From CAINVV01 sp037137375 (GTDB lineage: Bacteria; Bacteroidota; Bacteroidia; Bacteroidales; Prolixibacteraceae): DNA of 64,000 bases. The number at the start of each line of letters is the position of its first letter. The stretch's first letter is position 1. Positions 49,944 to 58,309 of this stretch are shown piece after piece. The notes beneath the pieces were generated by a model, which worked only from the letters and a program-made list of their open reading frames with translations, made no database searches and was not told the DNA's origin. The translations under genes and the position numbers were made by a program. The stretch lies in the NCBI GenBank assembly GCA_037137375.1, contig JBAXKJ010000014.1, positions 1 to 64,000 on the forward strand. Reading direction: 5' to 3'.

Positions 49944-52619
49944 TTATAATGTGTATTTTATTCCTGCAAGAAAGCTCATGCTGGTGGAAACATCCCTGAT
50001 ATGAACACCTCCTTTGGATTCATATTCAACTTTCGAATTCAGCAGATTATTGATCTTGGCATAGAGCAAAAAATTCTTGTAGATCTTTTTCTCGATCGTG
50101 GCACCCAGATCATGAAAGGCCATCTGGTAAACATCCTGGGCATAATAGGAGCTGATCTGTTTCAGGTTTTTCCCCTGCATGGTATAAACGACCTGGCACT
50201 TAAAACCTTTATCAATGTCCCGGTAAATGAGTGCGGCATTGATGATGTGAGGCGATTGGCCTACCAGCGGAATAGTTTCAGTCTGTTTCGTGACCGCATC
50301 CGGGGTAGGGTAGGAAATCTTACTGGGATACTTCATGGCTGAACTTGTAAAAGTATAATTGCCGCTTAGCCCGAAATTTCCGAAATATTTAAGCCCGACC
50401 AGCTCAAATCCATAATTGGTACATGGATCATTTAAATTCATCGGACTTGTTACGTTGTTGTTGGAAAGAAGGTCAACAATTGGTTTCTCAATCTTCTTGT
50501 AGAAAATTCCGCCCGTAAATACCTCTTCTTTGTTGGGATATATCTCATAACGTGCATCAAAACAGGTTCCTATAGAGTGGTTAAGATGTGCATTTCCGTT
50601 AGAACCTCCATAGACGCTCTGGGCATGAAAATCGACCAGTTCGGTGTAATTAGGCCGGCTGATTCCCTGGTAGAAAGAAAGGCGCAGGTTGCGCTTTTCA
50701 TCGAACACATAATTTAAATGCATACTTGGAAGAACATCGAAATAAGAAAACCTGTTCTGGGTGAATGGGACCAGTACATTCTGCGTCTCACTGTGGTAGT
50801 TTGTCTGGTAGGTAAATTCGGCCCTGAGTCCCGTTAACACTTGCAATTTGCCAAAATTTGTCTTGATCTGGACATAGCCGGCTTGAATGTCCTCTGTTGC
50901 CTTGTAATTACCCGGGTTGTTCACCGGATTACCGTTTCGTTGCTGGTCATTGCTGTTTTGGGTAACGACAACGTTTCGGATGTCAGGATTTGGAGGGTTA
51001 TTTAATGGCGCATCAAAAGTATAATCGTTCGCATAGTTGTTCCGGAACTTTTTCCGCGCCATTCCGCCAATCTTTAGCTCCACCAGGTGATTGAATATGA
51101 TTGGCTTGTATTTAACATTTAGAAAAGCAGTTTCATCCTCATCCAGGTTGTGCTGCCATCCCCTCGTTACGCAACTCTTGTAGTTCAAATAAAATGGCTG
51201 TACGACAGGATGAATAATCTGGACGTAATTCACTGTTACCAGGTCAGGAGATAGGGAGGTGGCAGCTGAATAGATGATAGACCAGTCAATATCAAGATTA
51301 TTTAGCACCTCATGATGTCCTTGCAGGTTAGAGCTGACTAGAGATGAAATATCTATGTTGGTAATATCCGTTGAACCAACCCGTCCCCAGTTTATTTCGG
51401 AGGTTGTATCAGCCTGGTGCCTCACACGGTCTTCCGTAAGGCGGAACAATGAACTGTGCAGGCTGATCCGGTTCTTATCGTTGAACCGGTAATCCATCTT
51501 CACGTTCGATCCAAGTCTCAAAGCCTGGGTGAAATAGTTCGAGGTACTTTTCCCTGTCAGGATATAGGTGTTGCTTGTTGTATAATCGTAGCCGGAATAA
51601 TTATTGATAACCCCCTGATTCGTATTCGTCGCAGTTCCTGAAACAAGAATCCCAAATTTATTCTTCAGATAACGATGGCCAAACGAAAAACTTCCGTTTA
51701 GATCTGGACTCGCATTTTTTTGCGTGATGATCATGTTTTCCCTCGTGAAATCGTTTAGATTGGTTAGGTAATCATTCCCGAACCGCTCGGCGGGATCTTT
51801 TCTGTTTACAACCCCGCTGTTGAAGGTGGACATCTTATTGTTGAAAAAGAACTGGTTATACCCAGAGGCTATATCGATGGAAAAAAGCGGCGTTTCCGGT
51901 GCATCCTTCATTTCAACATTGACAGAACCGCCCAGTCCGTTGGCTTCCTGGTCGGGAGTCAGGGCTTTTGTAACCTCAATTCTTCCCACAAGGTTGGACG
52001 GGATGATATCCAAAGGTACAGAACGTGTTGAGCCACTGGTACTTGGAGCAGTGGTACCGTTCACCAAAACGCTATTGTAGCGGGGAGGCATTCCCCGGAT
52101 GATTGCTTCGGTGTTGTTTCCTGCAAAATTTTTGACCATGGATACACCGGATACCCGCTGCATCACATTCGCGACATTCAGATCAGGCAAAGATTCTATC
52201 GTTTTGGAACTGATGACATTGATAACCTGATTGGCAAGTTTCTCCGTCAAGCGTGCACTAACATCGGTTCCCCTGTTCGCATTGGTTGAGATGACTACTT
52301 CACCCAATTCAGTATTCTTGGGTATAAGTTTAAAATCGACCACCGCATCTTCATTGTTCCGGATAGTTATCTTTTTTTCTATCGTCTGGAAACTGATATA
52401 ACTGCATTGAATGGTGTATTCCCCGTTTGGAATATTTTTGATAAAAAATGACCCGCTTCCGTCGGTCTGAACTCCTCTTTTCAACTCAATAAGATAGATT
52501 GCCGCACCGGGAAGTTCTTTTCCGGTATTTGTTTCTTTCGCCTTGCCACGCAGTGTTGCCGCATTCAGATTAAGATTTAAAGCTAAAAGAAGGAGAGAAA
52601 TGCAAAACAATTTGTACAT
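49944..52619 (-). CDS. TonB-dependent receptor (cassette A)
   Basis: 891 aa. Signal peptide 1-20, carboxypeptidase-regulatory-like domain (about 22-108), plug (about 125-230: ANVMQRVSGVSMVKNF, YNSVLVNGTTAPSTSGSTR, LGGSVNVEMKDAPE) and barrel ending FLAGIKYTL. More divergent from receptors B and C, which share a different plug loop, so it probably has another ligand. It is the first gene of a minus-strand run of eight (receptor A, lipoprotein A, YncE-like, purple acid phosphatase-like, receptor B, lipoprotein B, two TRAP-like phosphatases). I see no clear 11-bp Pho box in front of it; the divergent NarL-type regulator could control it. Confidence 0.86.
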   Translation of the reverse strand: MYKLFCISLLLLALNLNLNAATLRGKAKETNTGKELPGAAIYLIELKRGVQTDGSGSFFIKNIPNGEYTIQCSYISFQTIEKKITIRNNEDAVVDFKLIPKNTELGEVVISTNANRGTDVSARLTEKLANQVINVISSKTIESLPDLNVANVMQRVSGVSMVKNFAGNNTEAIIRGMPPRYNSVLVNGTTAPSTSGSTRSVPLDIIPSNLVGRIEVTKALTPDQEANGLGGSVNVEMKDAPETPLFSIDIASGYNQFFFNNKMSTFNSGVVNRKDPAERFGNDYLTNLNDFTRENMIITQKNASPDLNGSFSFGHRYLKNKFGILVSGTATNTNQGVINNYSGYDYTTSNTYILTGKSTSNYFTQALRLGSNVKMDYRFNDKNRISLHSSLFRLTEDRVRHQADTTSEINWGRVGSTDITNIDISSLVSSNLQGHHEVLNNLDIDWSIIYSAATSLSPDLVTVNYVQIIHPVVQPFYLNYKSCVTRGWQHNLDEDETAFLNVKYKPIIFNHLVELKIGGMARKKFRNNYANDYTFDAPLNNPPNPDIRNVVVTQNSNDQQRNGNPVNNPGNYKATEDIQAGYVQIKTNFGKLQVLTGLRAEFTYQTNYHSETQNVLVPFTQNRFSYFDVLPSMHLNYVFDEKRNLRLSFYQGISRPNYTELVDFHAQSVYGGSNGNAHLNHSIGTCFDARYEIYPNKEEVFTGGIFYKKIEKPIVDLLSNNNVTSPMNLNDPCTNYGFELVGLKYFGNFGLSGNYTFTSSAMKYPSKISYPTPDAVTKQTETIPLVGQSPHIINAALIYRDIDKGFKCQVVYTMQGKNLKQISSYYAQDVYQMAFHDLGATIEKKIYKNFLLYAKINNLLNSKVEYESKGGVHIRDVSTSMSFLAGIKYTL

Positions 52620-52773
52620 AAAAAAGAATTAAAAATGTTAAGCAATGTTAAGGGGATTGAAAAATGGGTACAATGGCTGTTTTACAGGTTATGGCATAGG
52701 TATTTTCACTATGCCTGGTTTTGAAAATATAAATTGTTGTGTATTAGTAGATTTCATATTTGCTATTTCAAAG

Positions 52774-52790
52774 TGAAACAGGAATGTCAC
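52774..52790 (+). promoter_or_regulatory. Pho-box-like pair upstream of the NarL-type regulator
   Basis: TGAAAC 52774 and TGTCAC 52785, 11 bp apart and pointing at the regulator gene 88 bp on. Only two repeats and no clear -7 box at the right distance. The rest of the 258-bp divergent region shows two GTTAAG motifs 10 bp apart (52637, 52647) and nothing else I can name. Confidence 0.35.
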
Positions 52791-52877
52791 ATTTATTTAT
52801 TTTTTATGTATTGGGGGCTTATCATCAAATCAGGATGATTTGAAATACCTTTAATCTTAATTTATCCTACTCTGGGA

Positions 52878-53525
52878 ATGACGTTAAAGCGTATTATAAT
52901 TGCTGATGACCATGCGGTTGTCCGTACTGGATTACAGTTGATACTTGATGCCACAACTGATATGACCATTTGTGATGAGGCATCCAATGGAAATGAATTA
53001 TTGGAAAAACTCAGTAGAAATCATTATGATTTAATCCTTCTGGATATCTGTATGCCAGGAAAGGATGCAATGGATGTTTTGAAAGAGATTCGTGCGAACT
53101 GGGAAGATACACCTGTCGTCATTTTTTCCATGAATCCTGACGAAGTGTATGCCATCCGGATGATTCGCAATGGCGCAGCAGCCTATATCAACAAGGAGAC
53201 AGATCCAAAACAAATCATTTCCATATTGCGCACTGTGCTAAGCGGAAAAAAATATTTCACCCAGCAGCAAAGTATCATGCTTGCAGAATTAGTCATTGAA
53301 CCAGAAAAAAATTATAATGCCATGATGCATGAAAACATGACTGATCGCGAATTCCAAATATTTTTTATGCTGGCATCGGGAATGAAGAAATCAGAAATAG
53401 CAGGTAAACTGGCCATAAGTAAACATACGATAGGGAACCATAGGAGCAATATCATGCAGAAAATGAAACTCAAGACCAATTCCGATTTAACGTTGTATGC
53501 CATACACAACGGAATCATCAAATAA
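52878..53525 (+). CDS. NarL/FixJ-type response regulator
   Basis: 215 aa. Receiver domain with acidic pair Asp10-Asp11, phospho-acceptor Asp56 in LILLDICMPG, and NGAAAYINKE; LuxR-type helix-turn-helix at the C-terminus (MTDREFQIFFMLASGMKKSEIAGKLAISKHTIGNHRSNIMQKM). It is followed 20 bp later by a TPR histidine kinase with which it is surely co-transcribed. Divergent from the eight-gene phosphatase/receptor run, which is its most obvious candidate target. Possible phosphate control through a weak Pho-box pair. Confidence 0.9.
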   Translation: MTLKRIIIADDHAVVRTGLQLILDATTDMTICDEASNGNELLEKLSRNHYDLILLDICMPGKDAMDVLKEIRANWEDTPVVIFSMNPDEVYAIRMIRNGAAAYINKETDPKQIISILRTVLSGKKYFTQQQSIMLAELVIEPEKNYNAMMHENMTDREFQIFFMLASGMKKSEIAGKLAISKHTIGNHRSNIMQKMKLKTNSDLTLYAIHNGIIK

Positions 53526-53545
53526 TTGACATTGGTATCCATTGC

Positions 53546-55837
53546 ATGAAACAATCAATACACATTCTTCAGTACCTATTGGTTCTGTCCTTTTTTTCCC
53601 TGACTGTTTCTTGTCAAAAAATATCAGCCCCATTTCGTCCAGATCAGAATGCTATAGAAATGGATAGTTTGCTTCATGCTGCCATCAGGATAAGTTCTAC
53701 CTCATTGGCATTCTCACTGGATGCTGCAACCAAAGTAGCCGGACTTGCCAGTGATGCCCATAATGACACAATGGTTATCAAATCATGGATTGTAATGGGC
53801 TCCATCCTTCGTCTCGAAGGTAAAAATGAAGAGGCATTCGCCTTGTTTCAACGATCCCTCCAATTGGCAGAAAAGGTGAAGTATGTACATGGCATTTGCC
53901 AGTCGCAGCTTGAAGGCGGAACCATTTTGTATAAGCAGGGCCAATATGAAAAATCGGCTGATCTGTTTAGAAAGTCATTGGACTTGGCCCATAAAGGGAG
54001 GTTTTTCGATCTTGAAGCCTCTTCTTTGAATTACATTGGAAAATATTTGCATACTACAGGACGTTTCGATGAATCGGTTGATTTTTATAAGCGGGCCCTG
54101 GAGACGTATAAAATGTATGGGGATTCACTCAATTCAGTTTCCGTGTTATTGAATCTCGGTAAAACATATATCATTGACAGTGATTTTTATATGGCCCTTA
54201 AATGTTTTCTTGAAGCATTTAAGATCTGTAAAAAGAGCAGTGATTATTCAAGTGTTTCAGATGTATGCAGTAATTTAGGATCAATCTACCTGACACTTGA
54301 CCAGCCTGAGATATCCTTGGAATATCACAGAAAGGCGCTTTATTATAGGGTTCTTCTAAATACGCCTGAAGGACTGGCAAGTTCGTGCAACAATGTCGGA
54401 AAAGTCTATCTGGTAAAAAATGATCCTGACAGCGCCCTTTTTTATTTTGGCAAATCTCTAAAATATTGTGAACAGATTGCGTATTTGAAAGGGAAAGTAA
54501 AAGCTTTGGCCAATATTGGCAAAGTATTCATTCTTAAATCGGAATATTTAAAAGCAAAATTGTATCTTCAACAGTCCAAGGCCATCGCAGAAAAAAGCGG
54601 ATATGCTGCTGGTGTTGCGGAAGCTTCACTTGAATTGGGAAATGTTTTTCTTAGTCTGCACCAAACGGATTCTGCTAAAATAGCCTTTGAAAACTCCATC
54701 ATCAAAGCCAAATTAACCAATCTGACTGAAATTTATCATGATGCCTATTGGGGACTATATCAGTGCAATCTCTTAAAGAAGAATCATGAAAAGGCACTTG
54801 AATACTACAGAAATTTCGCTCAGGCAGAAAGGAAGATGAGAGAAGCTGAAACTAGCGCCAGGTTGTCTGAATTGAGAATAACATTTGAATCAGAAAAGAA
54901 GGAAGATGATAATGCACTACTAAGGAAGGACAATGAAATTAAGGAGATTACAATCAAACAGGAACGTTTCATTATTTTATTGTTCATCTTCGCACTGGCG
55001 CTGACATTATTGTTGATCATTTTGCTTTATACCCGGTTCAATAATAAGCGAAAAGCAAATGAACGATTAGCAATACTGAACAAAAAAGTTGTAAAACAAA
55101 ACAAGGAACTTGAGAAACTGAACAAGGAACTCGAAAATGCCAATCGTGAAAAAGATAAAGTTTTTTCAATTATTACCCACGAATTGAGAAATCCACTTTA
55201 CTGGTTTCAGAACCTGACAGAAATGCTTTCATTAAAATTTAAGCAGATGCCCCCTGAAAAGGTGCAGAAAACATTGGGAGCCCTGGATGAATCAGCCAAG
55301 AATGCATTTCACCTTATGGACAATTTGCTGCATTGGTCGAGGTCACGTCTTAACAGGATAACGCCTTCGATCAATGAACTTTCTTTGAAAAAGCTTGTGC
55401 TGGAATCATCACGAATGTTTGAGACAATCATCAATCAAAAAAAAATACAGCTTATTATCCAACTTCCTGATCAGGCTTTTATCAAGGCAGATGAAGATTT
55501 GTTTATGTGTGTAGTCAGGAATTTATTGTCCAATGCCATCAAATATACCCCTGAAAACGGAGTTGTGAAAATATACTCCGCTCAAGAAAAATCTAACTAT
55601 ACTATTTTTGTAGCCGATTCAGGAATAGGAATAGATTCAAAACGTAGGAAGACGATTTTTAAATCGGATAAGGAGACTACCTCTTTAGGACTGATGAACG
55701 AAAAGGGCTCCGGTTTTGGATTGAAATTGTGCAAGGAATTTGTAGAAATGAATGGGGGCAAAATCTGGATTGCTGATAATACTGATCACGGCACTTGTTT
55801 CTGTTTCACAGTCCCGGCAGCCTCTCAGAAAGAATAA
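53546..55837 (+). CDS. TPR-domain sensor histidine kinase
   Basis: 763 aa. N-terminal signal or anchor with lipobox-like TVSCQK (Cys at about 23), eight or so tetratricopeptide repeats (about 75-420: e.g. EKSADLFRKSLDLAHKG, DESVDFYKRALETYK), a transmembrane helix (about 472-493, FIILLFIFALALTLLLIILL), a coiled coil (about 500-535), HisKA with FSIITHELRNPLYWF (His about 545) and HATPase_c with VADSGIGIDSK and GSGFGLKLCKEF. Sensor input is probably periplasmic via the TPRs. The kinase core is of HisKA type while its partner regulator is NarL-type, a less usual pairing outside Bacteroidota. Confidence 0.88.
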   Translation: MKQSIHILQYLLVLSFFSLTVSCQKISAPFRPDQNAIEMDSLLHAAIRISSTSLAFSLDAATKVAGLASDAHNDTMVIKSWIVMGSILRLEGKNEEAFALFQRSLQLAEKVKYVHGICQSQLEGGTILYKQGQYEKSADLFRKSLDLAHKGRFFDLEASSLNYIGKYLHTTGRFDESVDFYKRALETYKMYGDSLNSVSVLLNLGKTYIIDSDFYMALKCFLEAFKICKKSSDYSSVSDVCSNLGSIYLTLDQPEISLEYHRKALYYRVLLNTPEGLASSCNNVGKVYLVKNDPDSALFYFGKSLKYCEQIAYLKGKVKALANIGKVFILKSEYLKAKLYLQQSKAIAEKSGYAAGVAEASLELGNVFLSLHQTDSAKIAFENSIIKAKLTNLTEIYHDAYWGLYQCNLLKKNHEKALEYYRNFAQAERKMREAETSARLSELRITFESEKKEDDNALLRKDNEIKEITIKQERFIILLFIFALALTLLLIILLYTRFNNKRKANERLAILNKKVVKQNKELEKLNKELENANREKDKVFSIITHELRNPLYWFQNLTEMLSLKFKQMPPEKVQKTLGALDESAKNAFHLMDNLLHWSRSRLNRITPSINELSLKKLVLESSRMFETIINQKKIQLIIQLPDQAFIKADEDLFMCVVRNLLSNAIKYTPENGVVKIYSAQEKSNYTIFVADSGIGIDSKRRKTIFKSDKETTSLGLMNEKGSGFGLKLCKEFVEMNGGKIWIADNTDHGTCFCFTVPAASQKE

Positions 55838-55857
55838 CCCACTTCAGACAGAAAGGA

Positions 55858-56775
55858 TCATCTTCCAAGCGATCTTATATCTATCTTGTACTTGACAAAC
55901 TGAATGATTTCCTTTGCGATATTTTTTTCACATGCCAGCTCAAGGCCTTCAAATCCTGGAGACGAGTTTACCTCACAAATTTTAAACCTATTGTCGTCAA
56001 ACAACAAGTCAATACCAGCAATATCTAAATCGAGCTTACGGGCTATTTCCAGAACAAGCCATTCGATTTCGGGAGTTATATCGAACTTTTGCACAGTTCC
56101 TCCCCTTGAATAATTGGCTTTGAAACTACCATCACTGGCAGATCTTAACATGGCACCTACAACTTTGCCTCCCACAGTAACTACCCGAAGATCCTTCCCA
56201 TAGCTTGCCTTGATGAATTCCTGGAAGATCAGATTTACCTTAGGATTGGAATTCTCTACCATTTGCATCAACTCATCAAGTGATTGCAATGTTTCACAAA
56301 GAAATACGCCACTGCCTTGAGAACCAGAAATTGTTTTAACCACAACAGGAAAACCAATGTGTTTGCTTACTATTTCGAGGTCTAAAGGAAATTTGGCCAA
56401 CATAGTCTTGGGAATCGGCATACCTGACTCAGCCAGGATTTGCAATTGATACAGTTTATCTTTGACGATATCAATTGAATTGGCTGAATTGAAAGAATAG
56501 ACGCCAAGTTTCTCCAGGTGACGAATCAGGGCAAGGGCAAAATAGGTGGTTCCTGCACCCATCCGGGGAATGATAAAGTCAGGAAGTGGAACTAATGAAT
56601 CATTGACAAATATACTTTTCCTGTCATCTCGGTTAACAATGATTTCAATTTGTTCCGGCTGAAAAACAAGTATCTGAATTCCGACTTTTTCCCCTTCTTC
56701 AATGAGTTTTTGAATTTCATAGGTCTCAGGTTTTAACAGAAAATTTGAATGTTTATGAAGTATCCAGCCTAACAT
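55858..56775 (-). CDS. RimK-like ATP-grasp ligase
   Basis: 305 aa. ATP-grasp fold: central KDKLYQLQILAESGMPIPKTM, VVVKTISGSQGSGVFL, FQEFIKASYGKDLRVVTVG and AGIDLLFDDNRFKICEVNSSPGFEGLE, matching the RimK / alpha-L-glutamate ligase group (glutamylation of ribosomal protein S6, cofactors or peptides). The exact acceptor is unknown. It starts 25 bp after the sphingomyelinase-like gene on the same strand and converges with the TPR kinase gene. Confidence 0.85.
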   Translation of the reverse strand: MLGWILHKHSNFLLKPETYEIQKLIEEGEKVGIQILVFQPEQIEIIVNRDDRKSIFVNDSLVPLPDFIIPRMGAGTTYFALALIRHLEKLGVYSFNSANSIDIVKDKLYQLQILAESGMPIPKTMLAKFPLDLEIVSKHIGFPVVVKTISGSQGSGVFLCETLQSLDELMQMVENSNPKVNLIFQEFIKASYGKDLRVVTVGGKVVGAMLRSASDGSFKANYSRGGTVQKFDITPEIEWLVLEIARKLDLDIAGIDLLFDDNRFKICEVNSSPGFEGLELACEKNIAKEIIQFVKYKIDIRSLGR

Positions 56776-56800
56776 GAGATCCAGTTTAAATTTTCTTTAC

Positions 56801-57751
56801 CTATTGATGAGTCAATGAGAGGGCGAGTGTTGATGAATAATCAAACTGTACGTTAGCTTCAATGCCGTAATGATCTGAAAGGTCTGAGAGCTGATCTTTT
56901 ATTGTCTCCTTCAGAACAAAAACCTTTCGCTCTATTTTCCTGATTGCTTTGGCATTACGTACCAGTATATAATCTATTAAGCTCTTCTTGCCATTTTCCT
57001 TTTGTGCCAGTTTATTGTCTATTTCATCAAAAGAACTTTGTATATTTCCCGACAGGTTTCCGTTTTCGGCGTCCAAAAGGGTCAGCATGTTTGTATAATT
57101 CACTTTGTCATCAAATTCGATATTAAAATCACCACAGACGATTTGAGGTACCTCTGGTCTGGCATATTTTTTTAAGAGTTTGTCTGCAATCTCGTGGCAC
57201 TGTCCGCTGCGGACACTATCCGGGCTGTTAGCCTGAAGGTGTGTCCCCAGCAATTGAAAGGATTTTCCAAGCCAATCTCCTTCAAAGAGAACCGCTCCTT
57301 TTCGCGCAAAAGCGTCGATGCCGAATCGATTCTTAAATTCAATCTGCTCCAGTTGGTGCAACGGAATTTTACTGAGTATCCAGATCCCGCTGTTTGTTTT
57401 GAAGGAAAATCTTGAATCGTTTGCCGGTCCATAGATAAATGGATATTCTTCCTTCAACTTATACCGAAGGATTTTTCTGGCCCGGTAATCAAATGCCTCT
57501 TCAAATACTATTATGTCATTGTTATAACCGGCTAAAGTCCTCGCTATGGCATCGGCCCTCTTGCAATTTCCGTGAAGTTCTGAACAAAAAGGGAGCATGT
57601 AGATGTTCCAGGTAAGGATTTTGAGTTCGCGTTGTTTTGTTGGTATTGGGGAAATCTCTGGAGTAGATTCACTCGTGCTTGCCTGATTGAAGGCAATTAC
57701 AATCAAGAAGAGAATCAATAATAACCTCGTAATAATCATGTTAATTTGCAT
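56801..57751 (-). CDS. secreted sphingomyelinase / phospholipase C-like phosphodiesterase
   Basis: About 316 aa from ATG 57751 (ATG 57739 also possible). Signal peptide or anchor MIITRLLLILFLIVIAFNQA, then a DNase I-like (endonuclease/exonuclease/phosphatase) fold: ILTWNIYMLP, IIVFEEAFDYRARK, KTNSGIWILSK, LLGTHLQANSP, IVCGDFNIEF and terminal LSDHYGIEANV. The order and the NSGIWILSK / ARKGAV motifs resemble bacterial sphingomyelinases C. It would cleave head groups from sphingolipids or other phospholipids outside the cell. Location next to a Pho-box-driven small RNA and plcP suits phosphate scavenging; its own promoter (weak GTTACA at 57928) is unclear. Confidence 0.78.
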   Translation of the reverse strand: MQINMIITRLLLILFLIVIAFNQASTSESTPEISPIPTKQRELKILTWNIYMLPFCSELHGNCKRADAIARTLAGYNNDIIVFEEAFDYRARKILRYKLKEEYPFIYGPANDSRFSFKTNSGIWILSKIPLHQLEQIEFKNRFGIDAFARKGAVLFEGDWLGKSFQLLGTHLQANSPDSVRSGQCHEIADKLLKKYARPEVPQIVCGDFNIEFDDKVNYTNMLTLLDAENGNLSGNIQSSFDEIDNKLAQKENGKKSLIDYILVRNAKAIRKIERKVFVLKETIKDQLSDLSDHYGIEANVQFDYSSTLALSLTHQ

Positions 57752-58000
57752 TTGTCTCAATTTTAGTAAGTTATCTTTCAATAATCCGGATAAATTGATT
57801 TCGGAAATAAAAAATCTGACTGTTGATGGATTTCAAAATCATTTAATTGCGGGGCAACAACCCTTTAGTAGTCCTATTAACAATTGCAAAGGTTTGGAAT
57901 ATGATGTTATTGATTGAAAACAATTCAGTTACATTTCTATTGCATTTGAGAACTGCGGCTTAGCCTCATCTTCAATGATCAGCAACCTATCAAACACAAT

Positions 58001-58077
58001 TAAAAACCCCTAAATGATAGGCTATCATTCAGGGGTCGTGTTTAAGCTAAAATCTATGAAATTCTACAAAACTAAGC
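58001..58077 (-). ncRNA. candidate phosphate-regulated small RNA (about 75 nt)
   Basis: A complete small transcription unit without an ORF: a Pho-box promoter (58082-58138), predicted start near 58077, about 40 nt of unstructured A/U-rich sequence, then an intrinsic terminator (58036-58006) followed by U residues. The terminator stem pairs fully, through one G-U pair, only in minus-strand RNA (A-C mismatch on the other strand). No start codon with a useful frame lies between promoter and terminator. The strand, size and existence are inference from sequence. Confidence 0.65.
58006..58036 (-). terminator. intrinsic terminator of the candidate small RNA
   Basis: Inverted repeat, arms 58006-58020 and 58022-58036, followed on the minus strand by five T. 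The asymmetric mismatch (G-U on the minus strand, A-C on the plus strand) gives the direction. Confidence 0.8.
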
Positions 58078-58081
58078 ATGT

Positions 58082-58138
58082 CAAAAGTATGGGTCGAGTG
58101 TTACATACCTACCTCAATTATGTGACAATCCTGTTAAA
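58082..58138 (-). promoter_or_regulatory. Pho-box promoter of the candidate small RNA
   Basis: Plus-strand GTTACA 58100, ACCTCA 58111 (degenerate), GTGACA 58122 and GTTAAA 58133 are in 11-bp register. Ten bp downstream on the minus strand lies TACTTTTG (58089-58082), a perfect TAnnTTTG box. The nearest minus-strand gene starts more than 300 bp away, beyond a terminator. Confidence 0.75.
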
Positions 58139-58229
58139 AAATTTAATTAGTTATAATTTAATTTTTCTGACTATTGATTAAAAACCCTCCATTGTTGTAC
58201 TGCGGTTCCACGACTATCTGAACTTGGTT

Positions 58230-58275
58230 TGTAATCAATAATTCACATTTTTGTAACTGTTACGAAATTACTTTG
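58230..58275 (+). promoter_or_regulatory. Pho-box promoter of the plcP-like operon
   Basis: TGTAAT 58230, ATTCAC 58241 (degenerate) and TGTAAC 58252 are 11 bp apart; a -7-like TACTTTG follows at 58269-58275, 35 bp before the ATG at 58310. Spacing equals that of the other Pho promoters here. Confidence 0.7.
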
Positions 58276-58309
58276 TCGTTGATTTACAGTACGTAATAAA
58301 CTGTAAATT

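Noticed and set aside
52637..52652. Two GTTAAG motifs upstream of TonB receptor A as a Pho box
   Set aside because: Spacing is 10 bp, not 11, no further repeats are in register and no -7 box follows.
57687..57917. Plus-strand open frame of 76 codons over the 5' end of the sphingomyelinase-like gene
   Set aside because: It overlaps a clearly coding signal peptide region on the other strand and has no recognisable features.
57928..57944. GTTACA and ATTGCA, 11 bp apart, as a Pho box for the sphingomyelinase-like gene
   Set aside because: The second hexamer is poor, the nearest -7-like sequence is about 33 bp away instead of 10; kept only as a weak remark.
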